A stretch of 64,000 bases of DNA from JAHEFT01 sp963700705. Its GTDB lineage: Bacteria > Pseudomonadota > Gammaproteobacteria > Xanthomonadales > SZUA-36. Shown here one piece after another: positions 8,161-16,609 of the stretch. The notes under the pieces were generated by a model. It made no database searches. It saw nothing but the letters and a program-made list of their open reading frames with translations, and had not been told where the DNA came from. The DNA is taken from assembly GCA_963700705.1 (NCBI GenBank), contig CAVOYQ010000012.1:186001-250000 (forward strand), given 5' to 3'. Each line of letters begins with the position of its first letter. Within the stretch, counting starts at the first letter, position 1. A program made the position numbers and the translations under genes.

Positions 8161-9383
8161 TGACCGGGGTTACGCACGACGGGCGATTTGCGTCATTAAA
8201 CTCCCTGCTTCGGCGGGAAGGGAGGGGGCTGCCCTGCCTGATCATCGACCTGGACCTGCTGGATCATAACATTACCGAGATGGCTGCCTTGCAGCCAGCC
8301 AAAAATCTTCGCCTGGTAGCAAAATCCTTACCCGCAATCGGACTGCTTGAATACATCGCTGCACAACTCTGGGAACGCACATCATCACCCCGACTGATGG
8401 TGTTCCACCTGCCGTTTCTGCAGCAGCTGACCCGGCGGTTTCAAGGGGCCGATATCCTGATGGGCAAACCCTTGCCCACGGCTGCGATCGCCTGGTTTTT
8501 TCTGGACCCGCACACCGCTGATCAAAACGGCGGAACGCGTATCCAGTGGCTGGTGGATTCACCCGGCCGGCTCGAGCAATTGATTGCATTGGCGATGCAG
8601 GCGCAACGGCGATTAACCATCAGTTTGGAACTGGACATCGGGATGCATCGTGGCGGCATCAAAGGTACGAAGGCGCTCGATTCCTTACTTGAGACTATTC
8701 GATCCAACGCCCGGAACATCGAGCTGGGCGGGTTCATGGGATATGACGCGCACGCTGCGAAAGCGCCCTGGCCCCGTTCCGCAGCCAAGGCCTGTGAACG
8801 TTCCGCGAGGGTTTATGCGGAGATGCTCGACCTGGCCCGTGCAAACTTCCCCGACCTGGAGGAGCAGCCATGGTGTATCAATGGGGCTGGCAGCCCGACG
8901 TTATCACTGCACGGCGCTGCATCGCCACTCAACGACTTTTCCATGGGTTCGGCATTGTTAAAACCCGCCGGCTTTGACGTTCCTGCGCTGGACAATTTCA
9001 AGCCGGCGGCGTGGATCGCAACACCGGTAATCAAACGCCTGGATGGAGTTCAAATACCCTTTTTGGAGAAAGTCCCATCGGGAAACCGCGACAGCGTATT
9101 TTTGTACGGTGGACGCTGGATGGCAACCCCTGCCTCGCCGGCCAGCCTGCAGGAAAATAAGCTTTATGGCTTGAGCTCAAACCAGCAGTTGATGACGGTA
9201 GCCGAGGATTGCGGAATCGCGGTTGATGACTACGTATTTTTCAGGCCAAACCAGAGCGAAGCTGTTTTGCTGCAGTTTGGTGACATTATTGCCTTCCGTG
9301 GAGATCAAGTGGTCGCGCGCTGGCCCGTGTTGAAAAACGAACTCAGTGGCGATCTCGATACTGCCAACGGTGAAAGCCGGTGA
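8160..9383 (+). CDS. DSD1-type (D-threonine aldolase / D-serine dehydratase-like) PLP enzyme
   Basis: 407 residues from the ATG overlapping the tetR stop. It belongs to the fold-III (alanine-racemase-like) barrel enzymes. LRLVAKSLPAIGL carries the probable Schiff-base Lys55, followed by LELDIGMHRGGI and later INGAGSPTLSLHG. Family members cleave or dehydrate beta-hydroxy D-amino acids and normally use a metal bound by a C-terminal His-x-Cys. Here the equivalent stretch reads FFRPNQSEAVLLQFGD, with no His-x-Cys, so chemistry or metal use may differ. It overlaps the downstream acylase gene by 4 bp (GTGA), indicating translational coupling. Exact substrate unknown. Confidence 0.8.
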   Translation: MTGVTHDGRFASLNSLLRREGRGLPCLIIDLDLLDHNITEMAALQPAKNLRLVAKSLPAIGLLEYIAAQLWERTSSPRLMVFHLPFLQQLTRRFQGADILMGKPLPTAAIAWFFLDPHTADQNGGTRIQWLVDSPGRLEQLIALAMQAQRRLTISLELDIGMHRGGIKGTKALDSLLETIRSNARNIELGGFMGYDAHAAKAPWPRSAAKACERSARVYAEMLDLARANFPDLEEQPWCINGAGSPTLSLHGAASPLNDFSMGSALLKPAGFDVPALDNFKPAAWIATPVIKRLDGVQIPFLEKVPSGNRDSVFLYGGRWMATPASPASLQENKLYGLSSNQQLMTVAEDCGIAVDDYVFFRPNQSEAVLLQFGDIIAFRGDQVVARWPVLKNELSGDLDTANGESR

Positions 9384-11740
9384 GAACTTCACGCGGACTC
9401 AGATGGCTCCGCCGCACATTGATCGTGCTGGTCATCGCTATAACGCTTGCCGCCATTGGCTTTTTTGCGGTGCTCAAGGCCAGCGTCAACCAACCTGGGG
9501 GTGAATTCCAGCTTGCCGGGATCGGCCGGACGGTCGAGATTCACTTTGACCAGAGACTGCGACCCTGGGTCCGGGCTGAATCCATTGAAGATGCCCTGGT
9601 TGCCGAAGGCTGGTTACACGCCCGCTATCGCCTGTGGCAAATGGAACTGTTACGCCGTGCAGGGCGCGGCCGACTGGCCGAAGGCCTGGGTGCCGATTTG
9701 TTGGAAAGTGACCGCGAACTGTGGCGGGCCGGTGTACCGCAACTGGCCATTCGTCTCGAACATGAGGCTTCCCCCCAAATGCTCGAATGGGTCGATGCTT
9801 ACCTGGCGGGGGTCAACCAGGCAATTGCCACCACTTTCGCGCGTCCGCCTGAATTCTGGCTCGCCAGGCTGGAAATGACCCACTGGACCCGGCGGGATGT
9901 GTTCGCGGTGGGCGCAATCATCGCATTCCAGTCCGCCAACAATATGGAAAACGAGTTACTGCGACTGGCGCTGTCCGCCGTTCTGGATGAACAGCGCTTC
10001 GCCGCTTTCATCCCGGACGAGAAAAATATTCCGGGTTTCCCATATATTCTCCCTGGGCAGCCAGGCAAAATTGACCTGACCGCGCTGGATGCCCTGGACC
10101 CTCTGGATCAGCCGCTATTTCCCAGCGCGTCGCTTGGCAGCAACGGCTGGGCGGTATCGCCGGCACGTTCATCCAGCGGCAACGCACTGTTCGCGTTTGA
10201 TTCGCACGACACGCTGAGTCTGCCGAACCTGTTTTACGAAGTGCATCTGTTTTACGGGCCGGATGACAGTATCCGTGGCTGGTCACTGCCGGGACTGCCG
10301 GGTGTCATCAACGGATTCAACCAGCACCTGGCCTGGGGAATGACCAATATTGGCGATACCCAGGACCTTTTCCTGGAAACCCGCGACCCGGCACAACCGG
10401 ACCGGTTTGAAATGGACGGTCGATGGTACCGCGCACAACTCGAAGCGGTCGAAATCCCGGTCCGGGGCCGGGAAATGCCGGAAAAATTGACCATTTTTCA
10501 TACGCTGAACGGACCGCTGATTTCCGAAGACCCACCGCTTTCCCTGCGCTGGACCGGGCATGACCTCGAAGGCCGTGGGATGGAAGCCCTGCTCGCCATG
10601 AATATGGCGAGCGACCTGGAATCCTTTTCAGCCGCGCTGGAACGCCACGGGGCGCCTTCGGCCAACATTACCTATGCCGACCGCGAGGGGCATATCATGT
10701 TCCGTACCATCGGTTTGATTCCCAAGCGTGGCCAGGCGCAGGGACTGTATCCCCTGCCGGGTAATGATTCGGGCAACCAGTGGCGCGGCCTGGTTTCAAA
10801 CCCTGAAATGCCACGCGCCATTGACCCTGCTGCCGGCTACGTGGCGGCAGCCAATTCAAAAGTTCACGACACGCAGCCCTTGATATCGGCGGACAATGCC
10901 GCCGGTTACCGGATTGGCCGCCTGCACTCCGTGCTGGGCGCGCGCAACGACTTTGAACTCGAAGATATGCAGGATTTACAGGTGGATTTTTATAATACGC
11001 AGGCCGCCATTTTACTGCCGTCGATGTTGCCCGCCCTGCGACACCTGGAAAAGGAGCCTTATTTGGCCGCGCGGGCCATTTTGCTCGCATGGCTACGAAG
11101 CCCGGTAAACTCTGCCGGCTCGGCCGGCGCCCTGGTCTGGGAACACTGGTATCCTGAACTGGCCCGAGATGTTTTTGGGGACGTGCTCGACGATGAGTTA
11201 CTGGTTCGCCTGATGCGCCGGAACTACTTGGTCAATCACGCGCTCGACCGGCTGATCACACGCGAGCCCGGTTCAGCATGGTGGCGCGGCGACCGCGACA
11301 GGATTTTACGCGAATCCTTTATCCGGGTTGTAAACCACCTGGCTGCCGCCTTCGGTTCCAATCCCGCAACCTGGCGCTGGGACCAGGTTCACTCGGTCTA
11401 CCTAAAGCATGAGCTGGCCGGCGCCGCACTATTTCTGGACGACTGGCTGAATCGTGGCCCGATTCCCTGGGGAGGCGGGCACCCCGTGCTGGGTAGGGCG
11501 GGCTATCGCTATGACCAGCCTTTTGCCGGCCGTGCCGGAGCCACCGTAAGAATGGTCGCTGAACTGGGGACTGGCGGCATGGAAGTCCGCGCCATCATTC
11601 CGGGAGGACAGCACGGCAACCCTTCAAGCCCCTGGTATGACGACCAGTTGGAAAGCTGGTTGAACGGGAGACTCGATACGCTGGCTGAGTCACCTGAAGC
11701 GGTTGTCGGATTGACCACCACACTGATACCGATCCCCTGA
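9380..11740 (+). CDS. Membrane-anchored penicillin acylase-family amidase (Ntn hydrolase)
   Basis: 786 residues. The GTG start overlaps the previous stop. Residues ~12-33 form one transmembrane segment, placing the enzyme in the periplasm. The family is made as a precursor that cleaves itself before a catalytic Ser. Here LGSNGWAVSP puts that Ser at 254, after an alpha-chain region with the usual GWLHARYRLWQMEL motif near residue 80. Later motifs PGLPGVINGFNQHLAWGMTN and LRWTG fit the beta chain. Family reaction: hydrolysis of an N-acyl amide (acyl-homoserine lactones, N-acyl amino acids, beta-lactam side chains). In this operon it would free an amine for the two PLP lyases. Confidence 0.87.
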   Translation: MRTSRGLRWLRRTLIVLVIAITLAAIGFFAVLKASVNQPGGEFQLAGIGRTVEIHFDQRLRPWVRAESIEDALVAEGWLHARYRLWQMELLRRAGRGRLAEGLGADLLESDRELWRAGVPQLAIRLEHEASPQMLEWVDAYLAGVNQAIATTFARPPEFWLARLEMTHWTRRDVFAVGAIIAFQSANNMENELLRLALSAVLDEQRFAAFIPDEKNIPGFPYILPGQPGKIDLTALDALDPLDQPLFPSASLGSNGWAVSPARSSSGNALFAFDSHDTLSLPNLFYEVHLFYGPDDSIRGWSLPGLPGVINGFNQHLAWGMTNIGDTQDLFLETRDPAQPDRFEMDGRWYRAQLEAVEIPVRGREMPEKLTIFHTLNGPLISEDPPLSLRWTGHDLEGRGMEALLAMNMASDLESFSAALERHGAPSANITYADREGHIMFRTIGLIPKRGQAQGLYPLPGNDSGNQWRGLVSNPEMPRAIDPAAGYVAAANSKVHDTQPLISADNAAGYRIGRLHSVLGARNDFELEDMQDLQVDFYNTQAAILLPSMLPALRHLEKEPYLAARAILLAWLRSPVNSAGSAGALVWEHWYPELARDVFGDVLDDELLVRLMRRNYLVNHALDRLITREPGSAWWRGDRDRILRESFIRVVNHLAAAFGSNPATWRWDQVHSVYLKHELAGAALFLDDWLNRGPIPWGGGHPVLGRAGYRYDQPFAGRAGATVRMVAELGTGGMEVRAIIPGGQHGNPSSPWYDDQLESWLNGRLDTLAESPEAVVGLTTTLIPIP

Positions 11741-11756
11741 ATCCGGAGGGAAAAAC

Positions 11757-13247
11757 ATGACTGACACACTGACCATTCTCCACCCTGAAGACGACGTGGC
11801 GATCTCGTTGACCGGGATTGAAAAGGACGCCGCGCTGTTCGGCGCGATCCGTGCCGCCTCGGCAATTCCAGCCGGCCACAAAGTTGCGCGCAAGTCCATT
11901 CCCAAGGGTGAAACGATTCACCGTTATAACCAGATCATCGGCGTAGCCAGCCAGGACATTGCCCCCGGCGAACACGTTCATACCCACAACCTGGCGATGT
12001 ACGAATTCAAAAGGGACTACGCTTTTTGCGTGGATGCCAGGCCAACCGAATACGTAACCGAACCAGCGACCTTCCAAGGCATCGTCCGTTCGGACGGCCG
12101 GGTTGCCACGCGTAATTACATTGGCCTGATTTCGAGCGTCAATTGTTCGGCCACAGCGGTACGGGCCATCGCCGACCACTTTCGCGGCCGTTTGCAAAAT
12201 TACCCCAACGTGGACGGCGTCGTTGCGCTCACCCACAAGTCCGGCTGCGGTCTTGACACCCCGGTCGAGGGTGTCAGGGCGTTCAAACGCTGCCTGGCTG
12301 GTTTTGTCAGGCATCCGAATTTCTTCCGGGTGATCGTGGTTGGGCTGGGCTGTGAAATCGCCAACCTGGGCGATATTCTGGATGGTGCGCCAGGAGATCA
12401 TCTTTCGATTCAAAACATGGGCGGCACACCGGCCACGGTGCGCGAAGGAATCCGCCTGGTGGAAGCGTTATTGCCGGCCGCCAACGAAGTCAAGCGCCAA
12501 ACCGTGCCTTTGAGTGAGTTGAAGCTGGCGCTTCAGTGCGGCGGTTCTGGTGGACATTCCGGCATCAGTTGCAACCCGGCGCTCGGCGCTGCTGTTGACC
12601 GGGTCGTGCGGCATGGGGGCACAGCAATACTGTCCGAAACCACCGAAGCGTATGGCGCCGAACACACGCTGACCCGGCGCGCTGTGAGCCGTGAAGTCGG
12701 AGAAAAGCTGGTTGCAAGAATCAAGTGGTGGGAGGATTTTGTCGCAAGCCGCGGACTGGTGATCAATAACAATCCTTCCTCCGGTAACAAGGAAGGCGGC
12801 CTGACCACCATCATTGAAAAATCCCTGGGTTCGGTGGCGAAAGGGGGAACTACGAACCTGGTTGAAGTCTACAATTACGCGGAACCCGTCACCGCGAATG
12901 GTCTGGTATTCATGGATGCGCCCTCTTTCGACCCCGTCGGCGCAACCGCGCAAGTGGCCAGCGGCGCGAACGTGATGGTATTCACCACCAGCAGGGGCTC
13001 CGCTTTTGGCTGCAAACCCACTCCATCGATCAAACTGGCGGATAACACGGCTTTGTGGGAACGGATGCGTGACGACATGGATATCAATGCCGGCACTATT
13101 CTAGACGGTGCGGAGACAGTTGATGACTGTGGAGAGCGAATCTTCCGGATGATCCTGGAGGTCGCTTCCGGCACACGCACAAAAAGTGAAATGCTGGGTT
13201 ACGGCGAGGAGGAGTTCTCACCCTGGGACCTTGGCCTGATGCTCTGA
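11757..13247 (+). CDS. UxaA-family (altronate/galactarate-type) dehydratase
   Basis: 496 residues, the usual length of altronate dehydratase UxaA, with a strong GGAGGGA site 7 bases before the ATG and 16 bp after the acylase gene. The N-terminal SAF-like region (PAGHKVARKSIPKGETIHRYN) and the C-terminal dehydratase domain (GIVRSDGRVATRNYIG, LTHKSGCGLD, VVGLGCEIANLG, LQCGGSGGHSG, TSRGSAFGC) are all present, with Cys residues in the positions expected for the iron site. The family dehydrates 2,3-dihydroxy acids to 2-keto-3-deoxy acids. No uronate genes flank it, so the substrate is probably not altronate. Confidence 0.85.
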   Translation: MTDTLTILHPEDDVAISLTGIEKDAALFGAIRAASAIPAGHKVARKSIPKGETIHRYNQIIGVASQDIAPGEHVHTHNLAMYEFKRDYAFCVDARPTEYVTEPATFQGIVRSDGRVATRNYIGLISSVNCSATAVRAIADHFRGRLQNYPNVDGVVALTHKSGCGLDTPVEGVRAFKRCLAGFVRHPNFFRVIVVGLGCEIANLGDILDGAPGDHLSIQNMGGTPATVREGIRLVEALLPAANEVKRQTVPLSELKLALQCGGSGGHSGISCNPALGAAVDRVVRHGGTAILSETTEAYGAEHTLTRRAVSREVGEKLVARIKWWEDFVASRGLVINNNPSSGNKEGGLTTIIEKSLGSVAKGGTTNLVEVYNYAEPVTANGLVFMDAPSFDPVGATAQVASGANVMVFTTSRGSAFGCKPTPSIKLADNTALWERMRDDMDINAGTILDGAETVDDCGERIFRMILEVASGTRTKSEMLGYGEEEFSPWDLGLML

Positions 13248-13317
13248 TTGTCCACAGCACGGCAGCTACAGGCGACCCGCCCATTCAATTGTTTCGATTT
13301 CGAGTACCACCGTGCGC

Positions 13318-13953
13318 TTATGATGACAAGTACGGAGCTACCCGGGCCCGCGCCCTCGACGTGCTGTCGCGTTCCTCCAGCCGCTTGAACCAGTCCGAGA
13401 CCCTCGGGTGATGATCCAGGGCAAACGCAATGGCATGCGCCTGTTCCAGGTAGGCCAACGCGAACGGTTCTGCGATGGAAAAAGCGTCGTTGGCCAGCCA
13501 ATCGTTTTTACCCAGCCATTTGTCCAGCAACTTGAGTTGCTGGTGGGCGAACTTTTCGGCCTTCTCGCAGGCCTCGAGATTCGGCTCGCCCAGGCCGGCC
13601 TTCTGCTTGATCACCTTCTCGAAGAAGATTTCGGTCAGCCAACGGCCGGGGTGACAGGTGAAGAAGGTCATCCACTGGTCGACCCTTGCTCGTTCCAATT
13701 TGTCCGCCGGGAACAACGGTGAATGTTCCGTGCTGGCGACGTAACGGCAGATCGCGCCGGACTCGAACAGGAATTCCCCGTCATGCTCCAGTACCGGCAC
13801 TTTGCCGATCGGGGTCATCGCGCGAAAACTATCGGTACGGTTTTCGCCGGTCATCAGGTTCACAAAGACAAACTCGAAGTCCACCCCCAGTTCCTCGAGA
13901 ACGTACAGGGTCTTCATCGTATTCTGGGTATAAAATCCGTGCAGTCGGTACAT
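13318..13953 (-). CDS. Glutathione S-transferase
   Basis: 211 residues. N-terminal thioredoxin-like domain 1-78 with TPIGKVPVLEHDG (cis-Pro) and FESGAICRYVA (glutathione-binding E-S), then an all-helical C-terminal domain with FSIAEPFALAYLEQAH. GAAGGA precedes the ATG. It is downstream of and co-directional with the LysR gene (66 bp gap), so the pair may respond to an electrophile. The substrate class cannot be decided. Confidence 0.9.
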   Translation of the reverse strand: MYRLHGFYTQNTMKTLYVLEELGVDFEFVFVNLMTGENRTDSFRAMTPIGKVPVLEHDGEFLFESGAICRYVASTEHSPLFPADKLERARVDQWMTFFTCHPGRWLTEIFFEKVIKQKAGLGEPNLEACEKAEKFAHQQLKLLDKWLGKNDWLANDAFSIAEPFALAYLEQAHAIAFALDHHPRVSDWFKRLEERDSTSRARARVAPYLSS

Positions 13954-14019
13954 GGCGAAGTCCTTCGGGCTGGAATGTCGGTACGATCAATATAGTTTAA
14001 AAACCAGCCGGGGTCTCGT

Positions 14020-14910
14020 CTAAGCCGGCTGCGCAAACTGCCGGCATTGTTCCAGCAGCCAGTCGCGGAAGGCCGCCACCTTGGGCAGGTCGAAATAGTG
14101 GGGCGGCGCGACGAAGTAGTGTGACCAATCGGTTTTAACCACGGTGCTGATCGGGCGCACCAGCCGTTTTGCTTCGATGTCCCGCGCCACCAGTGTCCAG
14201 CGTGTAAGTGCAATGGCCTCGCCCTGTTCGGCGGCCATCAGGATGCTGAGCGAATCGTTCAGAATGGTCCAACGGTTGTCCCGGCTGGATTCACCCACCT
14301 GGCGAAACCAGGGATCCCACACATCGCTGGGCGCGAACAACAGGTCGTGCTGCCGCAATTCCTCTGTCGAATTGATCGGGCCTATCTTCTTCAGCAAGCG
14401 TTTGCTGCAAACCGGCAGAATCCAGTCGTCCATCAGTTTAACGGACTTGAGTCCGGCCCATTTGCCCGGCCCAAGGCGGACAGCGGCGTGCATATTGCTC
14501 TGGTCAAAGTTCACCTTGGCGTTGTCCACGTTGATGCGCAGGTCGATATCCGATTCCGTGTCGTAGAAACCCGACAGGCGCGGCATCAGCCATTTCTGCA
14601 GGAACGACGGCATCATGCTGAGGTTCAGCACTCCCTCGGAACGGTCCTGGCTGACCAGTTCCACCGCCTGGCGCATTTCCGCCAGTCCGCGTTGCACGCC
14701 CGGCAACAATTGCCGGCCGGCCTCTGTCAGCGAGATCTGGCGGCCGTGGCGATAAAAAAGAGACAGGCCGAGACGCTGCTCGAGCGCCCGGATCTGCGAG
14801 CTGACCGCAGCCGGGCTGACGTGCAGGGCTTCCGCGCCTTTGACAAAGCTGAGGCGGCTGGCCACGGCTTCGAATGTGCGCAATGCATTGAGTGGGACTT
14901 GAGATTTCAT
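14020..14910 (-). CDS. LysR-family regulator, GcvA-like
   Basis: 296 residues. Winged helix-turn-helix at 1-65 (LNALRTFEAVASRLSFVKGA, VSPAAVSSQIRALEQRLG, LFYRHGRQISLTEAG), then the periplasmic-binding-like effector domain. The N-terminus resembles the GcvA/AmpR branch. Just upstream of the ATG is a TTAAG-N5-CTTAA repeat (14913-14927) that could be an autoregulatory site. It probably controls the adjacent GST and/or the divergent small transcript at 15090-15400. Confidence 0.9.
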   Translation of the reverse strand: MKSQVPLNALRTFEAVASRLSFVKGAEALHVSPAAVSSQIRALEQRLGLSLFYRHGRQISLTEAGRQLLPGVQRGLAEMRQAVELVSQDRSEGVLNLSMMPSFLQKWLMPRLSGFYDTESDIDLRINVDNAKVNFDQSNMHAAVRLGPGKWAGLKSVKLMDDWILPVCSKRLLKKIGPINSTEELRQHDLLFAPSDVWDPWFRQVGESSRDNRWTILNDSLSILMAAEQGEAIALTRWTLVARDIEAKRLVRPISTVVKTDWSHYFVAPPHYFDLPKVAAFRDWLLEQCRQFAQPA

Positions 14911-15089
14911 GATTAAGAAAAACTTAACCTTCAGCCAGTAAAAACCGTTTGTTAATTTTCTGTTACGTCACTAATATTGTCAACTGAAAGATAAAGTAAA
15001 TAAACATTTACAACTTATTTTTCATTGTGTGAATTGTTACATTTTTGAGACAAAAGCGGAAAAAAATCATCCGCCAAGGAGATAAGCAA

Positions 15090-15206
15090 ATGTTAATCGA
15101 TTATTTAAGAGAATCCTATAGGGAGACTTACTGGCCAGGTCAGTCCGGCCCAGCCCGTGATCACCGTTCGCGCTGCCAGGCCTGCCGCCAACGCGGATCG
15201 TTTTGA
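15090..15206 (+). CDS. Small ORF (38 aa) with a strong ribosome site, function unknown
   Basis: AAGGAGAT (15076-15083) stands 6 bases before ATG 15090, the best Shine-Dalgarno in this stretch, in an otherwise AT-rich gap of about 520 bp. The product begins MLIDYLRESYRETYW and ends with an Arg/Cys-rich tail (RSRCQACRQRGSF). A second Arg-rich reading (MQARRHRRQRRLAR, 15217-15303) follows in another frame, so one frameshifted protein is possible. A factor-independent terminator on the same strand (15353-15400) supports a dedicated transcript. I do not recognise the protein. Confidence 0.4.
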   Translation: MLIDYLRESYRETYWPGQSGPARDHRSRCQACRQRGSF

Positions 15207-15352
15207 GAAAGACGAAATGCAGGCACGCCGCCACCGCCGTCAACGCAGGCTGGCCCGCATGGGACAGAACAGCGTGAGTGGCTGGACGGTGCGTGCCTGG
15301 TAATGGGCGCCCTGAATGTTTCAACCCAACAAGAAACAGACCCAAGCATTTA

Positions 15353-15400
15353 GGGGTCCTGGCCTCCGGTAACCCTGGGGACTGGACCCCTTCTTTTTTC
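15353..15400 (+). terminator. Factor-independent terminator for the small rightward transcript
   Basis: GGGGTCC (15353-15359) pairs with GGACCCC (15384-15390) and is followed by TTCTTTTTT. The T-run is on the + strand only, so it ends the transcript that would carry the 15090 small ORF, not the leftward GIY-YIG gene. Confidence 0.7.
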
Positions 15401-15430
15401 CAGGATCCTTCTTTCGCACCACCCTTCGAA

Positions 15431-15691
15431 TCAAACCTGCACCCGTGTTTCCTCGATCACGCGCAATTTTTCAATCCGACTGAGTTTCTTCAAGGCCGCT
15501 TCACGCCGGCAGGCGCTGCTTCGATCATGGCCGGTCTCGGTGTAAACCACTTCCCGCGGACGGCGGCCATTGAAATATTTTGCACCACGCGGATGCTCGA
15601 GGTGCTCCCGGAACCTGCGCTCAACGTCGGTGGTGACGCCGGTGTACAGCGTCCCGTCATCACAGCGGATGATGTAGACCTTCCAGTCCAT
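15431..15691 (-). CDS. GIY-YIG nuclease-superfamily protein (YhbQ-like)
   Basis: 86 residues. The GIY-YIG motif is present as VYIIRC...LYTGVT, followed by RRFREHLEHPRGAKYFNGRRP with the family Arg and His, then a charged C-terminal helix. The ATG at 15691 gives the standard length. A longer reading from 15793 would overlap the upstream gene. These short stand-alone proteins are thought to nick structured or damaged DNA. It lies 31 bp after the MBL-like gene on the same strand. Confidence 0.88.
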   Translation of the reverse strand: MDWKVYIIRCDDGTLYTGVTTDVERRFREHLEHPRGAKYFNGRRPREVVYTETGHDRSSACRREAALKKLSRIEKLRVIEETRVQV

Positions 15692-15722
15692 CAGGCACGC
15701 GCGCCCATCCGGTGCGTCATCA

Positions 15723-16505
15723 TCAACCCCACTTTTTCTCGTGGGTTTGCAGCGTGGTCTCGACTTTCGCCAACGCCTTGACCATTCGCGCATGAATGGA
15801 TTCGCCCCGGTTTTCTACGCCCAGCAACGCGCTGGTGTGCGCCGCACACAGGTTTTCAGCCTTTGTCCATTGCTTGTTGAGCCCTTTGGCCCAGTCGCGG
15901 AAATCCGCGGCTGCCCCGACCCGTTTTTCCAGGGCCTTCGACAGCGTCGGGTGGTAACTCACGGCGTCACCGAGCCCAAACACGCGCATCAAGCCGGGTA
16001 ACCGTATGTACATCAGGGTATCGTCAGAGTGGATCGTCTTCGAGGCAGGATGCCACGCCAGCACCGAGGAGAAGTGAACATTCTGGTCATCGGAAATGAA
16101 GTCAACTCCCCGGGGAACCGAGAATTCGAAATCCGCGGCAAATTTGCGGTGCAGCGCGGGATCTTCGGTACGCAGATCAGCCCAGGGAAGGTCCGGGAAG
16201 CGGGATAAATGGCGCGCCGTGCCATACAGTTTCGCATCCGGATACATCGCGTGCATTTTACGCACGTGGACCGTGTGGAAGGGATGGAGGTTGAGAATGG
16301 CCTTGATGTCCTTACCCTCGCGGGTCAGTTCAGCCACTTCCCGCTGGAGGGCGCTGTTCAGCGTGTAGGAATCGAGAAACACGAACTTGCCGCTGGCCAG
16401 GCGAACCAGCGATGCCTGCGTGCCCACGTCGACCACGCCACCGATCCGGTACGAGCCCCGGATGTTCCAGAAATCTTCAGAGACCTGAAGGAATTTATCC
16501 GCCAT
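15723..16505 (-). CDS. Metallo-beta-lactamase-fold-like protein of unknown function
   Basis: 260 residues from ATG 16505, which has GGAGGTGG just upstream. The pattern SLVRLASGKFVFLDSYTL, AILNLHPFHTVHVRKMHAMYP, LYGTARHL and WHPASKTIHSDDTLMY resembles the strand order of MBL-fold hydrolases. The metal motif H-x-H-x-D-H is not intact: the aligned loop reads HPFHTVH. It may be a DUF4336-like or inactive relative. No signal peptide. It is transcribed with the GIY-YIG gene. Confidence is in the gene, less in the fold. Confidence 0.65.
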   Translation of the reverse strand: MADKFLQVSEDFWNIRGSYRIGGVVDVGTQASLVRLASGKFVFLDSYTLNSALQREVAELTREGKDIKAILNLHPFHTVHVRKMHAMYPDAKLYGTARHLSRFPDLPWADLRTEDPALHRKFAADFEFSVPRGVDFISDDQNVHFSSVLAWHPASKTIHSDDTLMYIRLPGLMRVFGLGDAVSYHPTLSKALEKRVGAAADFRDWAKGLNKQWTKAENLCAAHTSALLGVENRGESIHARMVKALAKVETTLQTHEKKWG

Positions 16506-16609
16506 AACCACCTCCGGTATGTTCCTTGCTCCATTAGAGCACAGATGGAGTATGCACCAATCAAGGCAGCCTGTTGACGGCAAACACCGACGCGCTGCAC
16601 CATGACCGG

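Noticed and set aside
11595..12413. Leftward reading frame (272 codons) across the acylase-UxaA junction
   Set aside because: It covers two real genes and their ribosome site on the other strand and shows no motif.
11757..13247. Hexuronate catabolic gene (true altronate dehydratase)
   Set aside because: No uxaB, uxaC, uxuA or kdg genes nearby. Context is amide/hydroxy-amine metabolism, so only the family name is used.
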